A stretch of 64,000 bases of DNA from Photobacterium pectinilyticum (GTDB lineage Bacteria > Pseudomonadota > Gammaproteobacteria > Enterobacterales > Vibrionaceae): NCBI RefSeq assembly GCF_024357955.1, contig NZ_JANEYT010000002.1:62001-126000 (forward strand). The letters run 5' to 3'. Below, piece by piece: positions 9,439 through 19,899 of the stretch. A program made the position numbers and the translations under genes. How positions within the stretch are numbered: the stretch's first letter is position 1; each line of letters begins with the position of its first letter. The notes beneath the pieces are model-generated. The model was not told the DNA's origin, did not search any database, and saw nothing but the letters and a program-made list of their open reading frames with translations.

Positions 9439-9765
9439 TGCAGGGTCCGGTTATCTATCGGGTTGCTGAAACTGAATGTCTCACTTGTTTCACATAGTCG
9501 TTCGGTGCGAGTCACAGATCAAGTGTCAGCGACTCAGAATGCGTATTGTTTTGGATAGTTCATTGGATTTAGGTTAGTTTAAAAGGTAAGTAAACAAAGG
9601 GTGTCGTTGCGGTAACAGAGCAAAGCACCAGAAAACTGGCGTTTTTGACATAAACGGTAACAATTTAGTGGTTATTTTAGCTGCATTTTTCAGCTAACCG
9701 CTGGGTACGTCGAGTAAAATACGGCCAAAGCACGATAACTTTGGTCGATGCAAGTAAGGTGAGAT
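9439..9765. promoter_or_regulatory. divergent greB / ompR intergenic region (327 bp)
   Basis: No open frame of interest. It must hold the promoters of greB (minus) and ompR-envZ (plus). Seen: an inverted repeat TTAGCTG (9677-9683), 7-nt loop, CAGCTAA (9691-9697) about 70 bp before the ompR ATG, and a TTGACA hexamer near 9646 with no convincing -10 at the right spacing. No binding site could be assigned. Confidence 0.5.
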
Positions 9766-10485
9766 ATGCAGGAAAATTATAAGATTCTAGTTGTTGATGA
9801 TGACATGCGTCTGCGCGCGCTACTGGAGCGTTACCTGTCAGAGCAGGGATTCCAAGTGCGTAGCGTGGCCAACGGTGAGCAAATGGACCGCTTATTGTCC
9901 CGTGAAACTTTCCACCTGATGGTATTGGATTTGATGCTGCCGGGTGAAGATGGCCTATCGATTTGCCGCCGTTTACGTAATGCCAACAACATGCTGCCGA
10001 TCCTGATGCTGACTGCCAAAGGTGACGAAGTAGACCGCATTGTCGGCTTGGAAGTCGGTGCGGATGATTACCTGCCTAAGCCATTCAACCCGCGTGAATT
10101 GCTGGCTCGTATCCGTGCAGTACTTCGCCGTCAAACTGTTGAAGCGCCTGGTGCCCCGAGTGTGGATAGCAAGGTTATCGAGTTCGGTGAGTTCCGCCTG
10201 AACTTGGGTACCCGTGAAATGTTCCGTGGCGAAGAGTCAATGCCGCTGACTTCGGGTGAGTTTGCAGTATTGAAAGCCTTGGTGACCAATGCTCGTGAGC
10301 CGATGTCCCGTGACAAGCTGATGAACATGGCCCGTGGCCGTGAATATTCGGCGATGGAGCGCTCGATTGACGTTCAGATCTCGCGCCTGCGCCGGATGAT
10401 TGAAGAAGACCCAAGCCGCCCGCGTTACATCCAGACCGTTTGGGGACTGGGTTACGTGTTTGTTCCGGACGGCAGCGAGGCGTAA
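9766..10485 (+). CDS. ompR: two-component response regulator OmpR
   Basis: 239 residues, same length as E. coli OmpR. Receiver domain with acidic pocket D11-D12-D13, phospho-acceptor D55 (MVLDLMLPGEDG) and K105 (LPKPFNPRELLARI); C-terminal winged-helix DNA-binding domain ending SRLRRMIEEDPSRPRYIQTVWGLGYVF. It controls porin and other envelope genes in response to EnvZ. The gap to envZ is 3 bp, so they form an operon with probable translational coupling. Confidence 0.97.
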   Translation: MQENYKILVVDDDMRLRALLERYLSEQGFQVRSVANGEQMDRLLSRETFHLMVLDLMLPGEDGLSICRRLRNANNMLPILMLTAKGDEVDRIVGLEVGADDYLPKPFNPRELLARIRAVLRRQTVEAPGAPSVDSKVIEFGEFRLNLGTREMFRGEESMPLTSGEFAVLKALVTNAREPMSRDKLMNMARGREYSAMERSIDVQISRLRRMIEEDPSRPRYIQTVWGLGYVFVPDGSEA

Positions 10486-10488
10486 GCC

Positions 10489-11853
10489 ATGCGACTGTCG
10501 CCACGCAGTACTTTTACCCGGACACTGATCCTTCTGGCTGGCTTGTTGATAGCCAGCCAGATTTTTTCTTACCTGGCTGTCCTCAACTATGCCTTGCTGC
10601 CGAGCTTACAGCAGTTCAACCGGATCCTTGCCTATGAAGTGCGCTTGATGCTTAAGGAGGATGTGGAGCTGGCCGACGGTAATACTTTCCACCTTGATAC
10701 GCCACTGCGCCGTCAGTTGCTCGAGCAACTGGGTGTGACTTTGCATTCTGAAGACGGGACCGATCCGATCCATGATGAGGAGCTGAAGGAGTTTTCCAAG
10801 GCGACGGTGATTGAGTATCTCAGTGAGGAGATGACCCAGGAGCTGGAATCGCCGACGGAAGTACGTTTGGTTCTGGGGGCGGACAGTTATGTACTGTGGT
10901 TGAAAAGCGAGTCGATACCCGGCTATCTGATGCGGATCCCACTTTCTGAATTGCAGGAAGATGATTTCTCGCCGCTGTTCCACTACAGCCTGATCATTGC
11001 CTTTATGGTGATTGCGGGTGGCTGGTTGTTTATCCGGATCCAGAACCGACCTTTGGTGGCACTGGAGCAAGCGGCCTTGCAGGTTGCTAGGGGCGAAACG
11101 CCACCGGTGTTACCTGAACGTGGGGCATCGGAGATTCGCGCTGTAACCAAGGCGTTCAACAGGATGTCGGCGGGTATCAAACAGCTTGAAGATGATCGTG
11201 CCCTGCTGATGGCTGGGGTGAGCCACGACTTGCGTACCCCGTTGACCCGGATCCGCTTGGCGACCGAAATGATGTCACCGGAAGATGGTTACTTGGCCGA
11301 GAGCATGATTAAGGACACCGAGGAGTGTAACGAGATCATCAGCCAGTTCATGGACTACCTCAAGTCAACCAAGAAACAGGCAGAGGAAGAGCTGGAACTT
11401 AACTATCTGCTGGAAGAAGTCGCGGAAGCCGAAGGGGGCTATGAGCGCCAGGTTGAGCTTGAGCTGACTGAGATCCCCGGTGTCGTTACCGGTAATGGGG
11501 TGTCAATTAAACGCTCTATTGCCAATTTGGTGGTCAATGCCCAGCGTTATGGTAATGGTTGGGTCAAGATATCTAGCGGTACTGCTGCGGATCGCAAGAG
11601 TGCGTGGTTTTGTGTCGAGGACGATGGTCCCGGTATTGCGCCCGATCAGGTGGCTAGGATGTTCCAGCCGTTGACCCGTGGTGACACGGCACGTGGCACG
11701 GATACTGAAGGTACCGGTTTGGGACTGGCGATAGTCAAACGTATCATCGACCAGTACGAAGGGGTCATTCAGGTATCTAACCGCCGAGAAGGTGGCCTGC
11801 GGGTACAAATTAGCTTGCCCTTGCTCGTCAAGAAATTACCGGTCAAAAAGTAA
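10489..11853 (+). CDS. envZ: osmosensor histidine kinase EnvZ
   Basis: 454 residues. First membrane helix about residues 12-35, periplasmic domain to about 160, second helix ([17 protein letters not shown]), HAMP linker, H-box with phospho-acceptor H246 ([15 protein letters not shown]), then the HATPase domain with N-box ([13 protein letters not shown]), G1 (VEDDGPGIA) and G2 ([12 protein letters not shown]). It autophosphorylates and phosphorylates or dephosphorylates OmpR. Slightly acidic periplasmic part, consistent with a marine organism, but this is only an impression. A bidirectional terminator follows. Confidence 0.96.
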   Translation: MRLSPRSTFTRTLILLAGLLIASQIFSYLAVLNYALLPSLQQFNRILAYEVRLMLKEDVELADGNTFHLDTPLRRQLLEQLGVTLHSEDGTDPIHDEELKEFSKATVIEYLSEEMTQELESPTEVRLVLGADSYVLWLKSESIPGYLMRIPLSELQEDDFSPLFHYSLIIAFMVIAGGWLFIRIQNRPLVALEQAALQVARGETPPVLPERGASEIRAVTKAFNRMSAGIKQLEDDRALLMAGVSHDLRTPLTRIRLATEMMSPEDGYLAESMIKDTEECNEIISQFMDYLKSTKKQAEEELELNYLLEEVAEAEGGYERQVELELTEIPGVVTGNGVSIKRSIANLVVNAQRYGNGWVKISSGTAADRKSAWFCVEDDGPGIAPDQVARMFQPLTRGDTARGTDTEGTGLGLAIVKRIIDQYEGVIQVSNRREGGLRVQISLPLLVKKLPVKK

Positions 11854-11886
11854 TAGTTGTTCGTCTGAACCAAGGCCGCGTGGCGT

Positions 11887-11922
11887 AAAAAAAGCGAAGG
11901 TGATATCACCTTCGCTTTTTTA
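11887..11922. terminator. bidirectional intrinsic terminator (envZ / recG)
   Basis: A perfect palindrome AAAGCGAAGGT-GATATC-region-ACCTTCGCTTT (11891-11917) extended by A and T runs. It lies between the convergent envZ and recG genes. Confidence 0.9.
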
Positions 11923-11939
11923 TTGCCTGTTGCTGGATA

Positions 11940-14021
11940 TTAGGCATTAGAATAATTTTCTCGTTGGCCGAGCCAGCGGTCGATAATCGCCTTGGCGTTG
12001 TCCGGGTAGTTGTCGTGCAGGTAGCGGGCCAGTTTCTGGACTTGCGGGATCAGGTGCTGGTCACGGATCAGATCGGCAACCTTGAAGTCAGCAACACCGG
12101 TCTGCTTGGTGCCGAGCAATTCGCCGGGACCGCGGATTTCCAAATCGCGTTGGGCTATCACAAAGCCATCGCTGCTTTCACGTAATACCCCAAGTCGTTT
12201 CTGCGCCGTTTTAGATAGCGGGGCATGGTAGAGCAGAACACAGTGGCTGGCGACATTGCCCCGGCCAACCCGGCCGCGTAACTGGTGCAGCTGGGCTAAT
12301 CCGAGCCGTTCGGGGTTTTCAATCACCATCAGGCTGGAATTGGGCACATCGACGCCCACTTCGATAACAGTGGTAGCAACCAGTAGGTGCAACTCGCCAT
12401 CCTTGAAGCGCTTCATCACTTGCTGCTTTTCTGCCGGTTTCATCCGGCCATGGACCAAACCGATATTGAGATCCGGCAACTGGGCCGTTAGCTCGTCGGC
12501 GGTATCGGACGCCGCTTGCGCTTCCAGTACCTCGGACTCATCAATCAGGGTACAGACCCAGTAGGCCTGGCGACCTTCATTGAGGCAGGCCGATCGAATG
12601 CGCTCGATGATTTCAGGGCGGCGTGAATCGGGCAGGGCCACGGTTTGGATCGGGGTACGCCCCGGTGGTAGCTCATCAATGACCGAGGTTTCCAAGTCGG
12701 CATAGGCAGTCATCGCCAAGGTACGCGGAATCGGGGTCGCAGTCATGATCAGCTGGTGCGGATAGCAACCGCCATTGGCCCCTTTTTCCCGTAGCTCTAG
12801 GCGTTGATGGACCCCGAAACGGTGCTGTTCGTCAATAATGACCAAAGCCAAGTTATTGAATACGACCTGCTCTTGGAATAAGGCGTGGGTACCCACCACC
12901 ATTTTGGCTTCGCCACTTTCGATGCGGGCCAGCTCTTTATCACGGGCTTTGCCTTTGAGCTTGCCGGCTAGCCAGCCGACTTCAATACCCATCGGGTTGA
13001 GCCAGGAAGCAAAGTTGATGGCATGCTGTTCGGCCAGCAATTCGGTCGGTGCCATCAGGGCCACTTGATAGCCATGCTCGATAGCACGTAGTGCGGCTAG
13101 CGCAGCAACCAGAGTTTTGCCCGAGCCGACATCACCCTGAACCAAGCGCATCATAGGGTGTGGCACGCCAAGATCGCGCTCGATATCGGCGACTACCCGT
13201 TGCTGGGCGCCGGTTGGGATGAACGGCAGGCTCTCTAGCAGTTTGCTTTTGAGCGTATTACTTTCGGCAAGCGGCCAGGCGGCATGGCGCTGGCTTTTAT
13301 GGCGCACGGCCAGCATCGACAGGTTCTGTGCCAGCAACTCTTCGAGGATCAGGCGCTGCTGGGCCGGATGCTTGCCTTCCTCTAGCTGATCGAGCGATAC
13401 ATCCGGTGTTGGCCGGTGCATCACATGCAGCGCTTGGGAGAGGGTCATCTGGCGGTCGTACAAGCCTTCCGGTAGCAACTCGCGCACCGCAGACTTGTCG
13501 AGCAGGCGCATGGCTTGATCGGTCAGGTTACGCAGGGTTAGCTGGCGTAGGCCATCGGTGGTCGGGTAGACCGGTGTCAGGGTTTCCTCGGTGCTGAGTT
13601 CGGTGGGCTCGGAGAATACTTTGTAGTCGGGATGAATGATCTCCAGCCCGTATTTACCGCGCTTGATCTCACCGTAGGCTTTGACCTGTTTGCCTTCGCT
13701 CAGGCTGTTTTTCATTGCTGCGTTGAAGTTGAAAAAACGCAGGGTGGCAGTGCCGCTCTGATCGCTGATTTTTACGGTCAGCATCCGACGTTTGCCAAAG
13801 GCGATGTTGCTGCTGAGTACCTCGCCCTGAATGGTCAGGTGCTGGCCGGCCATTGCACTGGCAATTGGCCAGATCCGGGTGCGGTCTTCGTAGCGGAGCG
13901 GTAGGTGGAAGAGGAGATCCTGCACTGTATGCAGGCCGATTTTTTCCAGTTTTTCTGCCATTTTGGCACCAACCCCTGACAGTTCAGTCAGGGCTATGGT
14001 ATCGAGAAGTTGTCCGCTCAT
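11940..14021 (-). CDS. recG: ATP-dependent DNA helicase RecG
   Basis: 693 residues from ATG 14021 (MSGQLLDTIALTELSGVGAK), which matches the start of E. coli RecG. The frame is open to 14117, but the extra 32 residues are Cys/His/Gly rich and overlap trmH, so they are not used. N-terminal OB-fold wedge domain (FHLPLRYEDRTRIWPI), helicase domain with Walker A GDVGSGKT, motif II IIDEQHRFG and motif VI LHQLRGRVGRG. RecG reverses stalled replication forks and branch-migrates Holliday junctions. Last gene of the rpoZ-spoT-trmH-recG cluster. Confidence 0.96.
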   Translation of the reverse strand: MSGQLLDTIALTELSGVGAKMAEKLEKIGLHTVQDLLFHLPLRYEDRTRIWPIASAMAGQHLTIQGEVLSSNIAFGKRRMLTVKISDQSGTATLRFFNFNAAMKNSLSEGKQVKAYGEIKRGKYGLEIIHPDYKVFSEPTELSTEETLTPVYPTTDGLRQLTLRNLTDQAMRLLDKSAVRELLPEGLYDRQMTLSQALHVMHRPTPDVSLDQLEEGKHPAQQRLILEELLAQNLSMLAVRHKSQRHAAWPLAESNTLKSKLLESLPFIPTGAQQRVVADIERDLGVPHPMMRLVQGDVGSGKTLVAALAALRAIEHGYQVALMAPTELLAEQHAINFASWLNPMGIEVGWLAGKLKGKARDKELARIESGEAKMVVGTHALFQEQVVFNNLALVIIDEQHRFGVHQRLELREKGANGGCYPHQLIMTATPIPRTLAMTAYADLETSVIDELPPGRTPIQTVALPDSRRPEIIERIRSACLNEGRQAYWVCTLIDESEVLEAQAASDTADELTAQLPDLNIGLVHGRMKPAEKQQVMKRFKDGELHLLVATTVIEVGVDVPNSSLMVIENPERLGLAQLHQLRGRVGRGNVASHCVLLYHAPLSKTAQKRLGVLRESSDGFVIAQRDLEIRGPGELLGTKQTGVADFKVADLIRDQHLIPQVQKLARYLHDNYPDNAKAIIDRWLGQRENYSNA

Positions 14022-14062
14022 TACTACTCCATTATGGCCACATCCGTTATGGCTACATCCGT

Positions 14063-14776
14063 TTAAGGTAAGGATTTTTTCTTTTTCGGTTCGGTCGCCT
14101 GCATGATGCTCCACCATTGCTCATCGGCAGCAATTTGGCCGCTCTCGTCCAGTGGCGGATAAGGCAGCCCCTTGCGGCGGGCAACCTTGGCCAGTACTGG
14201 ATGGCCGCGCTCGAACAGGATGCGGTGAACCACTTCATCGGGCAGCGGGGTTTTATCCCTGTTATACATACCGGCATTTTGGCGCTGGCGCTGGGCTTCA
14301 TACAAGATCAGAGCACTGGCCACTGAGACATTCAGAGACTGTACCATACCTACCATTGGGATGATGATATCCTGATCGGCCATCGACAGGGCTTCAGCGG
14401 TGATCCCATTTTTCTCGCCACCCAAGATAACAGCGGTTGGTTTGGTGTAGTCGATCTCACGAAAATCAACCGCAGTATCGGATAGGTTGGTTGCCAATAC
14501 CTGCATCCCTTGCGCTTTTAGAGCGCCGACTGCATCGACCATTGTGTCGTGGGTTTCGAGTTCGACCCAATTCCGGGCTCCAGCCGAAGTGTGGCCCAGC
14601 ACTTTCATGCCATCTTTGGGCCATACGGCATGGACCTTGTGGATCCCGACTGCATCAGCGGTACGGACAATCGCCGAGACGTTATTGGGTTTGTGGACTT
14701 CTTCCATGCACACCGTCAAGTCTGGCTGGCGGGTGGCAAGGACCTCGTGAATACGTTGGAAGCGTTCTGGGCTCAT
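14063..14776 (-). CDS. trmH: tRNA (guanosine-18-2'-O)-methyltransferase TrmH
   Basis: 237 residues. SPOUT-class methyltransferase with the knotted SAM site: motif 1 NNVSAIVRTADAVG, motif 2 AVILGGEKNGIT, motif 3 IPMVGMVQSLNVSVASALILYE. It methylates the ribose of G18 in the tRNA D-loop. Lies between spoT and recG as in E. coli, 41 bp from recG. Confidence 0.95.
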   Translation of the reverse strand: MSPERFQRIHEVLATRQPDLTVCMEEVHKPNNVSAIVRTADAVGIHKVHAVWPKDGMKVLGHTSAGARNWVELETHDTMVDAVGALKAQGMQVLATNLSDTAVDFREIDYTKPTAVILGGEKNGITAEALSMADQDIIIPMVGMVQSLNVSVASALILYEAQRQRQNAGMYNRDKTPLPDEVVHRILFERGHPVLAKVARRKGLPYPPLDESGQIAADEQWWSIMQATEPKKKKSLP

Positions 14777-14794
14777 TGTTATATGTTACCTAAA

Positions 14795-14824
14795 GAAAAC
14801 GCCCGAGAACGGGCGTTTTTAATT
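14795..14824 (-). terminator. hairpin between spoT and trmH
   Basis: AAAACGCCCG, AGAA loop, CGGGCGTTTTT (14797-14820). On the minus strand it follows the spoT stop by about 30 bp and is trailed by TTTTCTTTA. If active it would partly uncouple spoT from trmH-recG. Confidence 0.7.
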
Positions 14825-14854
14825 TTTGACGGGCCAAGCGAGATGCTGGCGCGA

Positions 14855-16957
14855 TTAATTTTTCTGGCGTGAAACACGCACCACATTGGGCATGACTCGG
14901 ATCCGGCGCATGATATCGGCCAGATGGATACGCCCCTTGGTGGTCAGGCGCACGGTAATGGTATACAGGCGGCCGTCTTTCTCTTCCGTTGCCAGGCCCT
15001 GAATATTGGATCCGGTCGCGGCTATGGTATTGGTCAAGTCGGCCAGTGCACCTTGGTGATTTTGCATATCGACCTTGAGCGAGGTAACAAACTCTTGCTC
15101 GAAGTCTTCGCTCCACTCAACCGCCATGTATTTGTCTGGCTCTTTCTGGTAACCACGGATGTTGGCACATTCCTCGCGGTGGATCACCAAGCCTTTGCCT
15201 GGGCTGACATGGGCCATGATCGGGTCACCGTGGATAGGGTGACAGCAGTTGGCAAAGGTCAACAAGATACCGTCAGCACCGCGGATCGGCAGGCGTTGAT
15301 CGGTTTCTTTCGTTGTCAGCTCGTCGGCGTTGCCGAGTAGGCGACGAGCAATGACCACACTCATCAGCTCACCGAGGCCAATCTCTGCCAGCAATTCTTC
15401 GAGGCTTGCTAGACGTAGATCGGTCAATACCTGGCGCAGATTACCTTCATCAATCTGGTCGATGTTGATAGCACCGAGGGCATGGTTGAGCAGGCGGCGG
15501 CCAAGGGTGATGGACTCTTCGCGACGCATGGTCTTGAGCACTTGACGGATCTTAGTGCGGGCGCGTGACGTCACCACGTAGTTGAGCCAAGCGGCATTCG
15601 GGCGGGCACCCGGTGCGCTGATGATCTCAATGGTTTGGCCGTTTTTAAGCGGTTTGCTCAGTGGGTATGGTTGGCGCTCGACACGGGCACCGACACAAGC
15701 ATTACCGACATCGGTATGTACTGCGTAGGCAAAATCGACCGCGGTGGCACCAACAGGCAATTCAACAATCCGGCCTTTTGGCGTAAAGACGTAAATCTCA
15801 TCCGGGAACAGATCCGACTTAACGTTTTCAATGAATTCGAATGAGCTGCCGGCGCTTTGCTGAAGCTCAAGTAGGCTCTGCATCCAGCGCTGGGCTTTAA
15901 CCTGCGCCGTGGTGCCAGAGCTCTCACCGTCTTTGTATGCCCAGTGGGCAGCGACACCTTTGTCGGCCATCTGATCCATATCTTCAGTACGGATCTGGAC
16001 TTCCACCGGTACCCCGTGCGGGCCGACCAGTGAGGTATGCAATGACTGGTAGCCGTTGGCTTTCGGGATCGCGATATAGTCTTTCATCCGGCTCGGGCGG
16101 GGCTTGTACAGGTTATGGACCTGCCCCAGTACGCGATAGCAGGTATCCAGATCCTTGACCAGTACGCGGAAAGCGTAGATGTCCATGATCGAATGGAAGC
16201 GCTGCTCCTTGTTCTTCATCTTGTTGTAGATGGAGTACAGGTTTTTCTCGCGGCCTTGCACCGTGCCTTCAATCCCCGCGTCTTTGAGGCGACCCTCAAT
16301 TTCGGCGTGGATCTTATTAATCATTTCTTTGCGGTTACCCCGTGCGGCAGCCACCACTTCCTTCAAAACACGGTAGCGGTTTGGATACAGGGCTTCGAAA
16401 CCCAGCTCTTCCAGTTCGGTTTTGATATTGTGGATACCTAAGCGGTGCGCCAGCGGAGAGAAGATCTCCAGCGTCTCGCGGGCAATTCGACGACGTTTAT
16501 CCGGACGCAGAGCACCCAGGGTGCGCATATTGTGCGTACGGTCGGCCAGCTTGATAAGGATAACGCGGATGTCATGGGCCATGGCCATGATCATCTTGCG
16601 GAAGTTCTCTGCTTGCGCTTCTTTGCGGTCGCGGAACTTCAGCTTGTCCAGCTTGGAAACCCCATCAACCAACTCGGCCACGGTGGAGCCAAAGCGACTG
16701 TCGAGATCATCTTTGGTGACCTCGGTATCTTCTATGACATCGTGGAGGAGGGCTGCCATCAAGGTTTCGTAGTCGAGGCGCATTTCGGCCAAGATACGGG
16801 CAACGGCAATCGGATGGATGATGTAAGGTTCGCCACTGGAGCGGGTCTGCCCTTCGTGGGCATCACGCGCAACTAAATATGCCTGCCTGAGCGCCTCTAT
16901 TTGAGACTCAGGCAGGTATTCGATTGCGACTTCTTTCAGGCTATCAAAAAGATACAA
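14855..16957 (-). CDS. spoT: bifunctional (p)ppGpp synthetase/hydrolase SpoT
   Basis: 700 residues. Order of domains: HD hydrolase (YIIHPIAVARILAEM, LLHDVIEDT), synthetase (RFHSIMDIYAFRVLV, KDYIAIPKANGYQSLHTS), TGS (IYVFTPKGRIVELPVGATAVDFAYAVHTDVG), Zn-finger/CC domain (CCHPIHGDPI) and C-terminal ACT (SLKVDMQNHQGALADLTNTIA). It degrades and makes the alarmone (p)ppGpp in response to starvation for carbon, fatty acids or iron. 18 bp after rpoZ, in the classic gmk-rpoZ-spoT-trmH-recG order. Confidence 0.97.
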   Translation of the reverse strand: MYLFDSLKEVAIEYLPESQIEALRQAYLVARDAHEGQTRSSGEPYIIHPIAVARILAEMRLDYETLMAALLHDVIEDTEVTKDDLDSRFGSTVAELVDGVSKLDKLKFRDRKEAQAENFRKMIMAMAHDIRVILIKLADRTHNMRTLGALRPDKRRRIARETLEIFSPLAHRLGIHNIKTELEELGFEALYPNRYRVLKEVVAAARGNRKEMINKIHAEIEGRLKDAGIEGTVQGREKNLYSIYNKMKNKEQRFHSIMDIYAFRVLVKDLDTCYRVLGQVHNLYKPRPSRMKDYIAIPKANGYQSLHTSLVGPHGVPVEVQIRTEDMDQMADKGVAAHWAYKDGESSGTTAQVKAQRWMQSLLELQQSAGSSFEFIENVKSDLFPDEIYVFTPKGRIVELPVGATAVDFAYAVHTDVGNACVGARVERQPYPLSKPLKNGQTIEIISAPGARPNAAWLNYVVTSRARTKIRQVLKTMRREESITLGRRLLNHALGAINIDQIDEGNLRQVLTDLRLASLEELLAEIGLGELMSVVIARRLLGNADELTTKETDQRLPIRGADGILLTFANCCHPIHGDPIMAHVSPGKGLVIHREECANIRGYQKEPDKYMAVEWSEDFEQEFVTSLKVDMQNHQGALADLTNTIAATGSNIQGLATEEKDGRLYTITVRLTTKGRIHLADIMRRIRVMPNVVRVSRQKN

Positions 16958-16975
16958 TTCGCCCGGTTCCCTGAA

Positions 16976-17251
16976 TTAACGGTTGTCGCCAGCAATAGCG
17001 CTAACAGCTGCTAGCTCTGCTGCTTCTTGCTCTTGAAGTTCCTGACGCTCGCGAGCATCAAGGATATCTTTAGTGATTAGGCCTTCTTCGATTTCACGAA
17101 GTGCGATCACTGTGTACTTGTCGTTTTCTTCAGGTACCAGTGGATCCTTACCGCCAGTTTGCATTTGACGAGCGCGGCGTGAAGCAATTTGGATCAGATC
17201 GAAACGGTTGCCAATTTTATCAACAGCGTCTTGAACGGTTACGCGTGCCAT
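16976..17251 (-). CDS. rpoZ: RNA polymerase omega subunit
   Basis: 91 residues, the E. coli length. Begins [34 protein letters not shown], the signature of omega. It stabilises the beta' subunit and forms part of a ppGpp site of RNA polymerase, a fitting neighbour for spoT. 53 bp downstream of gmk. Confidence 0.97.
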   Translation of the reverse strand: MARVTVQDAVDKIGNRFDLIQIASRRARQMQTGGKDPLVPEENDKYTVIALREIEEGLITKDILDARERQELQEQEAAELAAVSAIAGDNR

Positions 17252-17304
17252 GGAGGACTCCAGTGGTTATCTATAAGTAAAGAGGGAAAATTGTACAAAA
17301 ATAC

Positions 17305-17934
<630 letters not shown>

Positions 17935-18072
17935 CTATTTTCACTCAGTGATAGAAGGGCGCGCAGATTATCATGATCCGCGTGCAAAAGAAATTGGCTG
18001 GCTGCTTGAAAATTCAACTTTTTGTCTACTCTCAGAGAGCCAATAAACTAAGCCTAGTTGAATTTAGTGTTG

Positions 18073-18102
18073 TCGAGATAACCTTATTTCAGGTTATCTC
18101 GA
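18073..18102. repeat. perfect inverted repeat, 12-bp arms, 6-nt loop
   Basis: TCGAGATAACCT (18073-18084), loop TATTTC, AGGTTATCTCGA (18091-18102). It lies 38 bp past the stop of the GNAT-nitrilase gene and 140 bp before gmk. On the minus strand no T-run follows, so it is not a standard intrinsic terminator; it could be a 3'-end stabilising hairpin. Confidence 0.7.
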
Positions 18103-18140
18103 TCTTTATGATGAAAGATAGTGTGCCCCATGCCATTACT

Positions 18141-19688
18141 TTACTTGTTTTTTTCTGGTCGGGTAAAGCCGCCATAGAGGTCGAGCCGCCGGTGGCGCAA
18201 GTTTGTGACCGACCCTTCGGTGTTGAGGTACTTGAGCTTATCGAGCTCGACATCGGCAAAGATGATCATCTCTGTATTGGCGCTGGCCTCGGTAATGGTG
18301 GCATCGTGGGGGAAATAGATGTCCGAGGGTGAAAAGACCGCGGACTGGGCATATTGGATATCGACATTATTGACCCGCGGTAGATTACCGACGCTGCCAC
18401 CGAGTGCGACGTAGCATTCATTTTCGATAGCCCTTGCCTGGGCACATAACCGAACGCGCAAATAACCATTTTTGGTGTCTGTCCAAAAGGGCACGAACAT
18501 GATTTGGACGCCTTGCTCAGCCAGCATCCGGCCCAGTTCGGGAAACTCGGCATCGTAGCAGATGAGGATGCCGACCCGTCCGGCATCGGTATCGAACACT
18601 TTTACCTTATCACCGCCATCAATGACCCAGTCTTTTTGCTCGTGCGGGGTGATATGGATTTTGTATTGCTCATCGATACAACCGTCACGGTGGAGTAGGT
18701 AAGAGACATTATAGAGGCGGTCATTCTCCAGCACCGGCATACTGCCTGAAATAATATTGATATTGTAGGTGACCGCCATCTGGGAAAACCGTTGTTTGAT
18801 CTCCTCGCTAAACTCGCTCAGAAAACGGATGGCCTCAACCGGACTGAGGTCGGGTCTGAGTCCCATCAGTGGGGCATTGAAAAATTCAGGGAATAGTGCG
18901 AAGTCCGCTTGGTAGTTTGACAGTGAGGAGACAAAAAATTCGGCTTGGTCGATTAGATCGTCGAGCGAGACCATTTTGCGCATTTGCCATTGAACGATAC
19001 CGATACGGACTATTTTTTTTTCGGATTCAATAATGGACGGCATTTCCTCGTCATAAAACACATTGTCCCATTCCAGCAAGGTGGCGTAGCCGCATGACTT
19101 GGCATCTTCCGGCAGGTAATTTTTCATGAGTCGTTTGACATCAAAATCATTGGCGAGCTGGAACGACAGGATGGGATCGTGAGTTTCCTTGCGTTTGACC
19201 TTTTCGATATATTCGATGACGGTGAATTGATCGGCGACTTTGTGATAGCCGGGAATACGGCCACCCGCCAAGATGGCCTTGAGGTTGACGCTGCGGCAGA
19301 GCTCTTTGCGTGCATCGTAGAGCCGTCTGCCGAGGCGAAGTCCGCGGTAATCCGGATGGACAAACACATCCAACCCGTAGAGTGCATCCCCCGCTGCTTG
19401 ATGTTGAATGACATTTTGTTCGGTGATGATATCGGTATAGGCGTGGTTAAGTGAAAAGCGGTTGTAGTTAACCTTGATAGTGAGGGCTGCCCCTACTATC
19501 TTGCCACTGTCTTCAATACAGATTTGGCCGTCAGGAAATTGATGGATCAAATCCATGATCGTCATTCGCGGCCATGCCCCGCCGACATCCGCAAAGACTA
19601 AATTCATTAACGCAGCCAGCTCGTCATAATCACTAGGCTCTATTGCACGAAGGTTTAGCAAAGGGGTATTTGTATCCATTCTCACCAT
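18141..19688 (-). CDS. GNAT acetyltransferase-carbon-nitrogen hydrolase fusion
   Basis: 515 residues with two domains. Residues 10-190: GNAT fold with acetyl-CoA loop DVFVHPDYRGLRLGRRLYD (the RGxRLG motif near 115-121). Residues 226-505: nitrilase/amidase domain with the catalytic triad E268 (FPEF), K343 (YKIHITPHE) and C377 (GILICYDAEFPE). Such fusions occur in many bacteria; the substrate is not known to me, but the pairing suggests acylation plus amide hydrolysis of one small molecule. The start MVRMD offers ATGs at 19688 and 19679; the ribosome site is weak for both. It stands alone between gmk and yicC. Confidence 0.88.
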   Translation of the reverse strand: MVRMDTNTPLLNLRAIEPSDYDELAALMNLVFADVGGAWPRMTIMDLIHQFPDGQICIEDSGKIVGAALTIKVNYNRFSLNHAYTDIITEQNVIQHQAAGDALYGLDVFVHPDYRGLRLGRRLYDARKELCRSVNLKAILAGGRIPGYHKVADQFTVIEYIEKVKRKETHDPILSFQLANDFDVKRLMKNYLPEDAKSCGYATLLEWDNVFYDEEMPSIIESEKKIVRIGIVQWQMRKMVSLDDLIDQAEFFVSSLSNYQADFALFPEFFNAPLMGLRPDLSPVEAIRFLSEFSEEIKQRFSQMAVTYNINIISGSMPVLENDRLYNVSYLLHRDGCIDEQYKIHITPHEQKDWVIDGGDKVKVFDTDAGRVGILICYDAEFPELGRMLAEQGVQIMFVPFWTDTKNGYLRVRLCAQARAIENECYVALGGSVGNLPRVNNVDIQYAQSAVFSPSDIYFPHDATITEASANTEMIIFADVELDKLKYLNTEGSVTNLRHRRLDLYGGFTRPEKNK

Positions 19689-19840
19689 CTCTGTCTGTGT
19701 TTAAGCGCTGAGTACTGTCACTGGTTGTTGCTCAGCTGTTTATATTATGTATCACACATGTGGGGGCGAGAATATTTAATTGTTCTCAACATCGTGCGAT
19801 GAAGAGAAGGCGAGCTGCGAACTTGCGCTGTGCGCTAACC

Positions 19841-19873
19841 AAAAAAAGCCCTTGTTTCATTAACAGGGCTTTT
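19841..19873 (-). terminator. intrinsic terminator after yicC
   Basis: AAAAGCCCTTGTT, TCAT loop, AACAGGGCTTTT. The minus strand continues in a T-run (A7 at 19841-19847 on plus). It lies 27 bp past the yicC stop. Confidence 0.85.
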
Positions 19874-19899
19874 GGTGTTCGGTGAGTATAGCGGGGGCT

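Noticed and set aside
13990..14070. Short tandem ATGGCCACATCCGTT-type repeat as a CRISPR or VNTR
   Set aside because: Only two imperfect units; too short for an array.
14022..14117. 32-residue N-terminal extension of RecG
   Set aside because: Repeated Gly/His/Cys codons from a local tandem-like sequence; overlaps trmH; homologues start at MSGQLL-type position.
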